Of a stretch of DNA of 64,000 bases, positions 50,837 to 60,561 are shown piece by piece. The notes below the pieces were generated by a model that was not told the origin of the DNA, did not search any database, and saw nothing but the letters and a program-made list of their open reading frames with translations. Origin of the DNA: Pseudarthrobacter sp. Fe7 (GTDB lineage: Bacteria; Actinomycetota; Actinomycetes; Actinomycetales; Micrococcaceae); assembly GCA_024372495.1 (NCBI GenBank), contig CP099977.1, positions 1,302,001-1,366,000 of the forward strand, written 5' to 3'. How positions within the stretch are numbered: the first letter of the stretch is position 1; each line of letters begins with the position of its first letter. The position numbers and the translations under genes were made by a program.

Positions 50837-52137
50837 TGCGGCCGCCCGGAACGCCGTCAGTTCCTGTCCGGGAAACAGGCAGCGCAGCAGGCTCCGGAGG
50901 CCCGGGTGCACGGCGCAGTGCCCGGATCCTGGAAGCGAACCAGGCCGTGCGCCAGGGGCGGGGCAGGGAGCCCGCCGGCACTGGCCGGACCGTCGATGCC
51001 GGACTGCTGGAATCGGTCCGCGAGTCAATGATGGCCGAGGCCGGAGCCGTAACACCCTCGCGGGTTGCCGCGGCAGTACAGGCCACCGGCAAGCTGTTGG
51101 GCACCGCGGGAGCGCTTGCCGCGGTGGAGCGGATCAGTGCCGAGCTCAACGGACTGGGTCCGCTGCAGGAGCTCACCCGGGATCCTGCCGTAACGGACAT
51201 CTTCGTTAACGCCCCCGACTCCGTGTGGGTGGACCGCGGCCGGGGCGTCGAGCGCGTGCCTGTCCTGTTCGATGGCGAGGCACAACTGCGGGCGCTGGCC
51301 TGCCGGCTGGTGGCGGCAGGCGGCCGCCGCCTGGATGACGGTTCACCCTGCGTCGATGTCCGGCTTGCCGGCGGCTACCGTGTCCACGCCGTGTTGCCCC
51401 CGGTGTCCACGTCCGGGACGCTGCTGAGCGTCAGGATCCGCAGGGAGCGGGTCTTCAGCATCGCGGAACTGCGCGCGGGCGGCATGTTCGGCCAGAGGGT
51501 GCAAATGGTGCTGGAAAGGATTGTGGACCGGAGGTTGAGCTTCCTGGTCAGCGGGGCGACGGGGTCCGGTAAGACCACGCTGCTGTCCACTTTGCTGGGC
51601 CTGTGTGCTGCGGAGGAGCGGCTGGTCCTGATCGAGGACGCGTCCGAGCTCAACCCTGTCCACCCCCACGTGGTGGCACTTGAATCGCGTCACGGAAACC
51701 TTGAAGGCGGCGGTGCCGTGGACCTGGGGGAGCTGGTCCGGCAGGCGCTGCGCATGCGCCCGGACAGGCTGGTGGTGGGCGAGTGCCGGGGCGCTGAAGT
51801 ACGCGAACTCCTCACCGCGATGAATACCGGCCACAGCGGCGGCGGAGGCACCATTCACGCGAACACGGCGGCGGCAGTCCCGGCCAGGCTCAACGCCCTC
51901 GGCGCGCTCGCCGGGCTCGGACCGGAGGCTGTGCGGCTTCAGGCGGCCAGTGCCCTCGACGTCGTCATCCATGTCGGCAGGACGACGAGGGGCCGGGAAA
52001 TCCTGTGCATTGGACTCGTCACCGATGGCCCGCAAGGACTGACCGTTGTGCCGGCAGTAGGGGAATCCGGCGTATCGGGTCCGGCATGGGCGGCCCTGGC
52101 TGGCCGGTTGGGGATGAACTCCGAGGTCTGCCTGTGA
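50833..52137 (+). CDS. tadA: TadA-type secretion ATPase
   Basis: A 434-residue CpaF/TadA ATPase, ATG at 50833 overlapping the ssd stop. Walker A GATGSGKTT (near residue 242), Asp box LIEDASELN, Walker B MRPDRLVVGECRGAEV, His box HSGGGGTIHANTA. Powers assembly of Flp-type pili or Tad secretion. First of a string of overlapping genes. Confidence 0.94.
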   Translation: MMRPPGTPSVPVRETGSAAGSGGPGARRSARILEANQAVRQGRGREPAGTGRTVDAGLLESVRESMMAEAGAVTPSRVAAAVQATGKLLGTAGALAAVERISAELNGLGPLQELTRDPAVTDIFVNAPDSVWVDRGRGVERVPVLFDGEAQLRALACRLVAAGGRRLDDGSPCVDVRLAGGYRVHAVLPPVSTSGTLLSVRIRRERVFSIAELRAGGMFGQRVQMVLERIVDRRLSFLVSGATGSGKTTLLSTLLGLCAAEERLVLIEDASELNPVHPHVVALESRHGNLEGGGAVDLGELVRQALRMRPDRLVVGECRGAEVRELLTAMNTGHSGGGGTIHANTAAAVPARLNALGALAGLGPEAVRLQAASALDVVIHVGRTTRGREILCIGLVTDGPQGLTVVPAVGESGVSGPAWAALAGRLGMNSEVCL

Positions 52138-52936
52138 CGCTCCTCCTCACAGTGCTCCTGTGCAGCGCCGTGCTCTTGCTACTCAAGCCGCCTTTGGACG
52201 CTGCTTCCAGGTTGCGCGCGGCAACCGGCACCAGGGCCAAAGCAGCCGCTACCAGGAAGGGCCGTGTGTTGCCCCGTGGCAGGGCTGGCGGCGTGGGCGC
52301 GGCCAGGACCCGGGGGCCGGGACTGACCCTTGTTGCGCAGCAGTTGGCCGCCCTGCTCAGGGGCGGACGGACGCCCGGGCGGCTGTGGGACGAGCTGTGG
52401 ACGGTATACGGCCAAGGTGAAAACGGGGAGCGGGTTCAGGGGACTGCATCGCTGTCCGGGGCGGTGCTGTCAACCGGCTCAGCTGCAGTGCTGGCATCCG
52501 CGCGTGCGGCTGCGGCCACGGGCGCTCCCGTCGCGGAGGCCATCCGCCGGGCGGTTCCCACGGCGTTCCCGCCCAAGGACAGGGAAGCCCGTACCTGGTC
52601 GGAGCCTGGCCGCCTGCTTCGACATCGCAGAGGCCAGCGGCTGCCCACTCGCCGATGTGCTGTCCCGGTTCGCGGCCCAGCCTGGAAGCGGAAGATGACG
52701 CAGGCGCTGCCCGGCAGACGGCCCTCGCCGGGCCCAAAGCAACCGTCCGGCTCCTGACCTGGCTTCCATTGATGGGCCTTGGCCTCGGTGCCGCCCTGGG
52801 CGTGGATCCGTTGGCCACCTTGCTGGGGACACCCCTCGGACTGGCCGCGTTGTTGGGCGGGGTTGTCCTTACGGCGGTGGGACGGGCTTGGTCCGCCCGT
52901 TTGGTTTCGGCTGCTGCGGGGGCAGGAGCGCCATGA
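52134..52936 (+). CDS. tadB: TadB-type membrane platform protein
   Basis: GTG at 52134 overlapping the tadA stop; 266 residues after removing extra bases at AGCCT 52603-52607 and 52679-52683. Corrected GspF-type core reads TWSELAACFDIAEASGCPLA and then RFAAQLEAEDDAGAARQTAL. One helix at the N-terminus (TLLLTVLLCSAVLLLL) and two at the end. Forms the inner-membrane platform with TadC. Confidence 0.88.
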
Positions 52937-53568
52937 CGCCGGCATGGATCCAGGGCCTGGGACTGTTCCTGCTGCTTGCGGCGGGCGCGTGGCTTGCCTG
53001 TTCGGGCCCTGACCGGCCGCGTCGCCGGCTCCGCCACCTGTTTCCTGCCGCTGCAGGGGCACCCCGGAGTGCAACGGGGCCAGGGGCGCCGCGGGCTGCA
53101 TCGGAGCCAGGGGCGGCAGGGAGTTGCGGCAATGGCCTGAAGGACACGGCCATGATGCTCGAACTTGTGGCGGCGATGCTGGACGCCGGAGCCGGAATTG
53201 GCCGGTCCCTCGAACTGGTGGCAGCCTCCGCTGCGCCACAGTACAGGGATTCCCTGCGGCCGGTGGTCTCCGCGCTGGCCATCGGCGCCGACTGGGACAC
53301 GGCCTGGCGAAGCTCCGCGGTCGGGCTCCCCGACATCCTGGAGCTCCGGGACGCCCTCGGCTTCGCAGCACTCACGGGCGCACCGTCGTCAGCGATCCTC
53401 TACGCCCAGGCCGCACGGCTTCGACGGGAACGGTTCCGCGCCGCGGAAAAGCGGGCCGCTTCGCTTGGCGTGAAGCTGGTGGTTCCCCTGGGCCTATGCT
53501 CACTCCCGGCGTTCATCTGCCTTGGCGTTGTCCCCGTGCTGTTGGCCCTGGTGCCATCAGGGTCCTAA
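52933..53568 (+). CDS. tadC: TadC-type membrane platform protein
   Basis: A 211-residue GspF-domain protein, ATG at 52933 overlapping tadB. Core LKDTAMMLELVAAMLDAGAG and GFAALTGAPSSAILYAQAAR, with a C-terminal helix pair (LVVPLGLCSLPAFICLGVVP). Followed by a 152-base gap before the pilin-like gene. Confidence 0.88.
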   Translation: MTPAWIQGLGLFLLLAAGAWLACSGPDRPRRRLRHLFPAAAGAPRSATGPGAPRAASEPGAAGSCGNGLKDTAMMLELVAAMLDAGAGIGRSLELVAASAAPQYRDSLRPVVSALAIGADWDTAWRSSAVGLPDILELRDALGFAALTGAPSSAILYAQAARLRRERFRAAEKRAASLGVKLVVPLGLCSLPAFICLGVVPVLLALVPSGS

Positions 53569-53720
53569 CAGCCTCCGGCGACGCTGTCCGTCCCCTCCTC
53601 CACAGCACTGAAGCACCCGCAGCTTTTCCACTTAGCGCACCCCTCCCTTACCGGCAACAGCGGCGCCGGGAAGAGTCAAGGCAGCCGGGAAAACCACCGG
53701 CAACAACGGAAGGAAACCAG

Positions 53721-54161
53721 ATGTCCACCAACTACTACCGCCGCAATAACTCCGCCGGAACCTACGCAGCCAGCGCGTCGCGGCCGAGGACCGCAGGACG
53801 ACGCGGCAGCCTTCGTCACAAGGACGGGGTACTGTTCGCGTCCGCTCCCGTCTTCGACCCCACCGCAGATGTCCCCAGCGCCTCCGTCGCGAAGTCACCG
53901 GCCCTCGGGGCATCGTTTCCAGCTGCCTCCTTCCCGCCGCCCGGCAACGTGGTGGAACTTTTCCCCGGGGCGGGCGGCACCCCCGGGGCCCGGCGCGGCA
54001 TAAGGCTGGTGGGCTCGGAAGCAGGCATGGCCACCGCCGAATACGCCATCGCCACCCTTGCCGCGGTGGGATTTGCCGGGCTGCTGGTGTTCATCCTCCG
54101 CAGCGATGAGGTAAGGGGCTTCCTGCTGAACCTCATCCGCACCGCCTTGGCGCTGCCGTGA
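53721..54161 (+). CDS. DUF4244 protein, probable Flp-type pilin
   Basis: A 146-residue protein, ATG at 53721 after AAGGAAACCAG. The polar N-terminal ~95 residues are followed by GSEAGMATAEYAIATLAAVG, a class-III prepilin-like segment (Glu five residues into the hydrophobic stretch) and a single helix. The DUF4244 core is about 60 residues, so this one has an unusually long leader. The only pilin candidate in the cluster. Confidence 0.82.
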   Translation: MSTNYYRRNNSAGTYAASASRPRTAGRRGSLRHKDGVLFASAPVFDPTADVPSASVAKSPALGASFPAASFPPPGNVVELFPGAGGTPGARRGIRLVGSEAGMATAEYAIATLAAVGFAGLLVFILRSDEVRGFLLNLIRTALALP

Positions 54162-54700
54162 CGCGTTGTCCGCATCGCACCGGAGCTGCCGTGGCGCGTT
54201 TGGCTGGAGTGCTGCCGGCACGGGAGCACCCTGAAGCAGAGACGGGCAGTAGGGCCTGCAGCGACCGGGAGCCCGGACCCGCGGATAAGGCGGCAAACGC
54301 CCGGGGTACCGTAACGGCCGAGTTTGCCGTCACACTGCCAGCCGTGATGGCACTCCTGGCCATGCTGCTTGCCGGAGCGGCAGCGGGCATGACGCAATTG
54401 CGCATTGAAGAGGGCGCCCGGGCCGGGGCCAGGGCCATGGCCCGGGGCGACGGTCCCGCGGCGGTGGAACGCACCGTCAGGACGCTCGCCGGCGCCTCGG
54501 CAACAGCGTCAATTGCCACCGACGGAGAGTGGCTCACCATCACGGTCGCTGATCGGGTGCCGGGACCCCTGGGATCCTCCATCCCGTGGACCCTCACCGC
54601 GCGAGCTTCCACCCGCAGCGAGACGGCGGGTATCGGCGCTGCCGGCGGTGGCGGTGGGGGTGGCGGTGCCGGTTTGGCGGCTGGAAAGGGCCTCAAGTGA
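54158..54700 (+). CDS. TadE-like pseudopilin
   Basis: A 180-residue protein from a GTG at 54158 overlapping the previous stop. TadE motif RGTVTAEFAVTLPAVMALLA with the conserved Glu, one helix, and an extracellular domain. The end is a run of glycines. Minor pilin or anchor of the Tad system, equivalent to Rv3655c. Confidence 0.85.
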   Translation: MTRCPHRTGAAVARLAGVLPAREHPEAETGSRACSDREPGPADKAANARGTVTAEFAVTLPAVMALLAMLLAGAAAGMTQLRIEEGARAGARAMARGDGPAAVERTVRTLAGASATASIATDGEWLTITVADRVPGPLGSSIPWTLTARASTRSETAGIGAAGGGGGGGGAGLAAGKGLK

Positions 54701-55083
54701 AGGTGAAAGCCTGCCCACGGCACCCCATCATCGGAAACGCGGATGGCCGGGAGCGCGGTTCGGGGACCCTCCTGGCGGCAGGGCTGGCGCTCGTAGTCAT
54801 GATGGCCATGGCCGCGATGCTGCTGCTGGCCCAGTCAGCCGTGCTCGCAAGCAGGGCAGCAGCTGCCGCGGACCTGGCGGCCCTTGCCGCGGCAGATGCC
54901 CTTCGAGGAATCACTACGGGGGAGCCCTGCATCGTTGCCGCCGAAGTGGCAGCGCGGCACGGCGCCACGGTCCTTGGCTGTTCTGAGGGCACGGGCCAGA
55001 CGATTGAGGTACGCACTGAGCTTGGCGAGCGCCCGCTGCTGGGCGCCGCGACCGGACACGCCCGGGCAGGTCCTCCGCCATAG
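54697..55083 (+). CDS. TadG/Rv3654c-like pseudopilin (helicase-neighbour type)
   Basis: A 128-residue protein, GTG at 54697, 4-base overlap. Starts with a polar leader then ERGSGTLLAAGLALVVMMAM and RAAAAADLAALAAADALRG, the Rv3654c-type signature. Two cysteines (EPCIVAA and LGCSEG) may pair. Ends the Tad operon. Confidence 0.84.
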   Translation: MKVKACPRHPIIGNADGRERGSGTLLAAGLALVVMMAMAAMLLLAQSAVLASRAAAAADLAALAAADALRGITTGEPCIVAAEVAARHGATVLGCSEGTGQTIEVRTELGERPLLGAATGHARAGPPP

Positions 55084-55104
55084 GGGCACAGGCCCTGCCG
55101 GGAG

Positions 55105-57481
55105 TCAGTTCCTGGCTGCCAGATCCACCGGAGTTGCCTCCGTGGCGTCCTTGAGCAGCACATCCAGCAGGGTTACCGCGGCGGCTTTGTCCAACGGGTT
55201 GTTCTTGTTCCCGCATTTGGGGGACTGGACGCAGGACGGGCAGCCGGATTCGCACTCGCAGGCCTTGATGGCATCCCGGGTTGCTGCCAGCCACACCATG
55301 GCTTTATCGAATCCCCGTTCGGCAAACCCGGCACCGCCAGGGTGCCCGTCATACACGAAGATGGTGGGCACCCCGGTGTCGGCGTGCAGGGCCGTGGAAA
55401 CCCCGCCGATGTCCCACCGGTCGCTGGAGGCCACCAGGGGCAACAGTCCTATGGCTGCGTGTTCCGCAGCGTGCAGGGCGCCCGGGAACTGCGCTTCAAT
55501 GAGGCCGGCCGCGGTCAACGAGCGGTTGTCCACAACGAACCACACCGCCTTGGTGAAGAGGTCCCGGGCGCCCAGCTCAAGGGGCTCTTCGCCCAGGACC
55601 TCGTTCGAAATCAGGGCCTTGCGCTGGAAGGAGACCACCTGCGTGGTGACCTTCACGTCGCCGAAATGGACGGTTACGTCGCCCCAGCCCATGGTCCGCA
55701 CGGTGTCCAGGACCTCGATCTGGGTTACGTCCCGTGCTGTTGTGTAGTAGTCCGGGTTGGCCCGGCGGACCATAACGCAGTGGTCGTCTTCGTTCAGGTC
55801 CTCCACCACGTAGGAGTCGCCCTGATGGACATACACTGCCCCGGTGTGTGCCTGGTAGTGGGTCTGCGGCGAGTCCATGGTTCCCAGGAGGGAGCCGGTC
55901 TCGGCGTCGACGATGCTGACCGGGCCGCCGCCGTCTGCCCGGAGGTTGACCATGGCAGCCGCGCTTTGCGAGTGGGTCCAGAACCAGCCCGCGGGCCGGC
56001 GCCGGAGGTAGCCCTGCGCCACCAGCCGGTCCAGGAGCAGTTCGGCGGTAGGGCCAAAGAGATCCAGTTCGGCTGGTCCCAGCGGAAGTTCGGCTGCCGC
56101 CGCGCACAGGTGCGGTCCCAGCACGTAGGGGTTGGAGGGGTCAAAGACCGTTGCCTCCACCGAGACGTCGAAGATGGCCTCGGGGTGGTTTACCAGGTAG
56201 GTGTCCAGCGGATCATCGCTGGCCACGAATGCCGCGATGGCATCCTGGCCGGCCCGGCCGGCCCGGCCGATCTGCTGGAAGAGGGATGCCCGTGTACCGG
56301 GCCAGCCGGCCACGAGGACTGCGTCCAGGCCAGAGATGTCGATTCCCAGTTCCAAGGCCGATGTGCTGGAGACGCCCAGCAGTTGGCCGGAGCGCAAGGA
56401 TTTCTCCACGGCCCGGCGTTCCTCCGGCAGGTATCCCGAGCGGTAGGCGGCCACGCGCTGCGGCAGGCTCGGATCCACTTCGTCAAGGAGCCGCTTGGTG
56501 ATGGCGGAGATGGTCTCGGCGCCGCGGCGGGACTTGATGAAGGCGATGGTGCGGACCCGGGCGGATACCAGGTTGGCGAGCAGGTCCGAGGTTTCGGCCA
56601 CGGCCGTCCGCCGCTCCTTGGCGCCGTTCTCGCCCCTGATATCGGTCAGCGCCGGTTCCCAGAGTGCCACTGTGGTGGCCCCGTGCGGCGAGCAGTCGCG
56701 GGACACCGCCTTCACAGGGGCCCCGATGAGGCGGGAGAAGGAGACGTCGGGGTCCGAAGCGGTGGCGGAGGCAGCAATGAAAACGGGCTCGGGGAATGAG
56801 GTGCCCGCCCCGTAATAGGCGCAGATCCGGCGGAGTCGCCGCATCAGGTTGGCCACATGTGATCCGAACACGCCCCGGTAGCTGTGCGCCTCGTCCACGA
56901 TGACGTAGCGGAGCCGGCGGAAGAAGCCGGCCCACCACGCATGGTTGGGAAGGATGCCAAAGTGCAGCATGTCCGGGTTGGCCAGGATGAAGTTGGCGTG
57001 GTCCCGGATCCACCGGCGGGCAGAGGGGTCCGTGTCGCCGTCGTAGGTTTCCGCCCGGACCGTGGGCAGCTTCAGGGCGCGGATGGCGTTCAGCTGGTCC
57101 GCCGCCAGCGCCTTGGTGGGGGAGAGGTAAAGGGTGACGGCGCCGTCGTCGTGAATCTTGCCGGGCTCCGCGAGCACCCGCAGGCTCGGACCGGTGGATC
57201 GCGTCCAGCGCCGGCACCTGGTAGGCCAGGGATTTCCCAGATGCGGTTCCGGTCGCCACCACAACGTGCTCCCCGGCATGGGCTGCGTTCGCCGCGTCCA
57301 CCTGGTGCCGGTACGGCTCGCCGATGCCCAGTGCCCCATACGCCGCAGCAATGTCCGGATGCACCCATTCCGGCCAGGGCGCGTGGATCGCCTCCCGCGC
57401 CGGGATGGTTCGGACATGACGGAGCTGTTCCGGGTCCGGGCCGCGGCCCAGCAAAGGAATCAGGGAGTCATGGGGGTTCAC
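55105..57481 (-). CDS. DEAD/DEAH-box helicase with DUF1998 (MrfA/Hrq1-like)
   Basis: A 791-residue SF2 helicase, start ATG at 57481. Walker A VATGTASGKSLAYQVP (near residue 77), DEAH in IVDEAHSYRGVFG (near 195), SATASDPD (motif III), and QQIGRAGRAGQDA (motif VI). The C-terminal DUF1998 region has four cysteines, CECESGCPSCVQSPKC, as in Bacillus MrfA, which repairs mitomycin cross-links, and in Hrq1. An extra base at AGGCT 57182-57186 breaks it after motif I. Located tail-to-tail with the Tad operon as Rv3649 is in mycobacteria. Confidence 0.92.
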
Positions 57482-57566
57482 CCCATCATTCTTTCATCCG
57501 GTGCCGCATCGACTGCCCAGGGTTCGCCCACGGGAAAACGAACCGGGCACCAGCGGCGGAGCCAGG

Positions 57567-58259
57567 TCAGCTCAGTGAGAGGTCTGCTCCGTCATGGGAT
57601 GCCGACAGCATGAGGACCCTGGCCACAGTGGTCCAGCCAAGGTGCGAGTAGAGCTTCTGCCCGTCCAGCGAAGCCAGCAGCAGTCCGCTGCGGACATCGT
57701 GCCCAAACGCCTGCGCCGCCAGCGCACGCATGATGAAACTGCCCAGGCCCCTGCGCTGGAACGCCGGCTCGGTGATGATCTTGTCGAACACGGCGGTATC
57801 ACCGACAACGAATACCCTGCCGCTGGCCGCGACGGCGTCTCCGGAGCGGACCTCGGCATAGTGGACACCATCCTGTTCGAAGGTGGACAGGCTCAGGTCG
57901 TCGTCCGAAAGCCAGGGGTCCTCGGCGTCCTGGGTCTCCATGTCCACGATCATCATCGTCTGCGAATCCGAGGTGACGTTCAGCCCCTGCCGGGTGGCCA
58001 GGGTGGCGTACCGGAAGGGGTCGTTAGTGAGGATGGTCAGTACCCTGGCGGGGGATTCCGCCGTCTTGGCGGCGAGGGCGGCGAACTCGTCGTCGGTGGG
58101 TTCGGACGCAAAGACTTCCCACTCGCCGCTGGTGTCGGCGCGGAGCGCAGCGGGAAAACGGCCCTCCGTGGAGGTCCGGTAGCCGCGACATCCGGCCCAG
58201 CCTGCAACCCACACTTCGAGCAGGCCAGTGATGTCTTCAACCAGGGTTTCCGGGGTCAT
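57567..58259 (-). CDS. GNAT-family N-acetyltransferase
   Basis: A 230-residue protein; start at the ATG at 58259 (MTPETLVEDITGLL), because the reading frame upstream to 58367 has no family character. The acetyl-CoA binding motif is FQRRGLGSFIMRALAAQA near residue 170, with DGQKLYSHLGW typical of the end of the fold. The N-terminal ~110 residues form a second, degenerate GNAT-like half. Substrate unknown. Confidence 0.82.
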   Translation of the reverse strand: MTPETLVEDITGLLEVWVAGWAGCRGYRTSTEGRFPAALRADTSGEWEVFASEPTDDEFAALAAKTAESPARVLTILTNDPFRYATLATRQGLNVTSDSQTMMIVDMETQDAEDPWLSDDDLSLSTFEQDGVHYAEVRSGDAVAASGRVFVVGDTAVFDKIITEPAFQRRGLGSFIMRALAAQAFGHDVRSGLLLASLDGQKLYSHLGWTTVARVLMLSASHDGADLSLS

Positions 58260-58433
58260 GGCAAGAACACTATTCCAGCCCGATCGCAAGCAACAGGGGG
58301 TGCGGAAGTGCTTATGCAATTGTGATGCGGCACAAGCACGCCGGGAGTCCCGAGCCCGGATCAGCACGGAGCGGGAACGGGCCGTGAACTTGGCCAGGAC
58401 CGGGGCGGCAGCACAGCCGGTACCCTTAAATAC

Positions 58434-59330
58434 GTGGCTTTGAACAAGATTGTGCTCTTTTACGGCTTTACCCCCATTGCTGACCCGAACGCCGTGCGTC
58501 TCTGGCAGCGCGCCCTGTGCGAAAAGCTTGGCCTGACCGGCCGCATCATCATTTCCAGGGACGGGATCAACGCCACAGTGGGCGGGGAAATCGGCGCCGT
58601 TAAACAGTACGTCAAGTCCACCCGCGAGTACTCCGGGTTCCGGAGCATTGACGTGAAATGGTCCGACGGCGGTGCGGAGGACTTCCCCGGCTCAGCGTGA
58701 AGGTGCGGGACGAGATTGTCTCCTTCGGTGCGCCCGGAGAACTCAAGGTTGACGCCGGCGGCGTCGTGGGCGGCGGGAAGCACCTCAAGCCGGAGCAGGC
58801 CCACGAGCTCGTGGACGCCAAGAAGCAGGACGGCCAGGATGTGGTCTTCTTCGACGGCCGGAACGCCTTCGAAGCGCAGATTGGCAGGTTCAAGGACGCC
58901 GTGGTGCCGGATGTCGCCACCACCCACGACTTCATCAAGGAGCCTGGAGTCCGGCAAATATGACTCCCTGAAGGACCAACCCGTGGTGACCTACTGCACG
59001 GGAGGCATCCGCTGCGAGGTGCTCTCAAGCCTGATGGTGAACCGCGGCTTCAAGGAGGTTTACCAGCTGGACGGCGGGATCGTCCGCTACGGCGAGGCGT
59101 TCAAGGACCAGGGGCTCTGGGAGGGTTCGCTGTACGTTTTTGACAAGCGCATGCACCTGGAGTTCAGCGAGGACGCCAAGACCATTGGCGAGTGTACCCG
59201 CTGCTCTGCGCCCACCAGCAAATTCGAGAACTGCTCCAATCCAAGCTGCCGCACCCTGACCCTGTACTGCGCCGATTGTGCCGCCAGCCCCGAGACCCTC
59301 CGATGCGCGGATGGCTGCGCCGCGGCCTGA
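58434..59330 (+). CDS. trhO: tRNA uridine(34) hydroxylase, rhodanese type
   Basis: YceA/TrhO family protein that hydroxylates U34 in the tRNA wobble position. GTG at 58434. N-terminal acylphosphatase-like domain ([30 protein letters not shown]), then a rhodanese domain with active-site loop YCTGGIRCE (Cys near residue 187), and a C-terminal Cys-rich zinc region (CTRCSAP, CSNPSCR, CADC). A missing C at 58685-58688 and an extra base at AGCCT 58941-58945 cancel in length; corrected protein is 298 residues. Confidence 0.92.
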
Positions 59331-59419
59331 TCCCCCGGCCTGCCACGCCATGGGCCACGAACCATGGGTCACGCCTACGGCCCAGGCAAGACGGTGCGGC
59401 CGGCACACCGCCGCCTGCA

Positions 59420-59990
59420 TTAGAGCCGGTGCACGCGGAACGCGAAGTTCGCCTCGGTCCTGGCCTCCACCCTGACGGTGAGGACACTGTCCGTTGACAG
59501 GTAGATCACGTTTTCGCGGTTGATGCCGCACCGCAGGCCCAGGTCCACCAGCGTGAGGGTCTCGGTGCGGACCGTGAAGGTCACCCGGCGCTGGCTCCGG
59601 CAGGCGATGGCCAGGATGTAGGTCCCGGTTTCCAGCATGGGCGACGAGGCCGTCCTGACCTCCCCGGCCCCCAGGAGCCCGGCGTCGGCCTGGACCACGG
59701 GGCCGGTGGTGGCGGGAAGTGCCCGGGATACCCAGTCGTCCAGGCTCCGCAGCGCTGACCGGGTCCTGCTGCAGCGGGTCGCGGGTGAAGGCGGGTGCGG
59801 GGGCAATAGTCGCGGTGCCTTGGGCATTGCCGTTGCCGGCCCGGCCGTCGTCGTACGTATATTCACAGCCAACCAGCGCACCTGCCGCAAGCACCAGTCC
59901 AAGGGCGACGGCGGCCGCTGGCTTCGGTGCCAGGGGCGCCCGTGCTGTCCCTTCAGGGAAGGGCGCGGAGACTCCCCGCACGCTGGGCAT
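59420..59990 (-). CDS. Unknown lipoprotein
   Basis: Start ATG at 59990 (MPSVRGVSAPFPEG). Hydrophobic stretch VALGLVLAAGALVGC is a lipobox; the mature part begins EYTYDDGRAGNGNAQG. An extra base at AGGCT 59742-59746 splits it; corrected sequence joins PVSAAELDDWVSRALPA and gives 189 residues. Two cysteines are in the folded part (IACRSQRR and LRCGINR). No family recognised; a secreted beta-rich domain is likely. Confidence 0.78.
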
Positions 59991-60041
59991 AGTCCGACTT
60001 TAAGCCCATAGCGGGCGCCGGGCCAGAGCTGGAAAGGGGCG

Positions 60042-60518
60042 CTATTGCGCCGGTGCCAGCTGGTACGCGTAGAGCAGCGGAGCGTCGACGCTGGAGGTGC
60101 TGATTTCGACGCGTCCCGCGGCGGGCAGGTTGATTTTGGTGGTTTCCGGCCGGCCGTTGCAGGCTGCCCCTGCCTCCGTCACGGCCTTTCCGTCCAGCGA
60201 CACCGCGAAGAAAGCCTTGCCGGTGCCGTCGCAAACCGCCGTGAGCGTGTAGCTGCCGGCGGGCACCCGGGCGGCCTCCTGCACAATGCGGTCCCGGTTG
60301 AGGATCTTGCCCGAATCCTGGACCACAACGCCTGCTGGGGAAGACGGAAGCGCCGTGGCACGCCACTTGGGAACATCCGCCTTCTCCACTGAGGTGGCAG
60401 GTGCACATCCCGCCACAGCAAGGCAGAGCGCCGCGGCAGCCACTGTCCCCGGCAGCGGACGGCGGAATGCAGCGGCTGCCGTGCGGGCGCGCGGAAGGAG
60501 GGAGCGGCGGGAAGGCAT
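60042..60518 (-). CDS. Unknown lipoprotein
   Basis: A 158-residue protein, ATG at 60518 (MPSRRSLLPRARTA). Lipobox ALCLAVAGC. The mature part has GSYTLTAVCDGTGKAFFAVS and GRVEISTSSVDAPLLYAYQL, a small beta-sandwich pattern resembling the neighbouring lipoprotein (both have TxxVCxGxG / IACRxQR-like strands). Could be paralogues; function unknown. It shares its divergent promoter region of 43 bases with the methyltransferase. Confidence 0.75.
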   Translation of the reverse strand: MPSRRSLLPRARTAAAAFRRPLPGTVAAAALCLAVAGCAPATSVEKADVPKWRATALPSSPAGVVVQDSGKILNRDRIVQEAARVPAGSYTLTAVCDGTGKAFFAVSLDGKAVTEAGAACNGRPETTKINLPAAGRVEISTSSVDAPLLYAYQLAPAQ

Positions 60519-60561
60519 GGGACCACCGTACCCCGCACGCACCCCGGACTAAACTTGGGCG

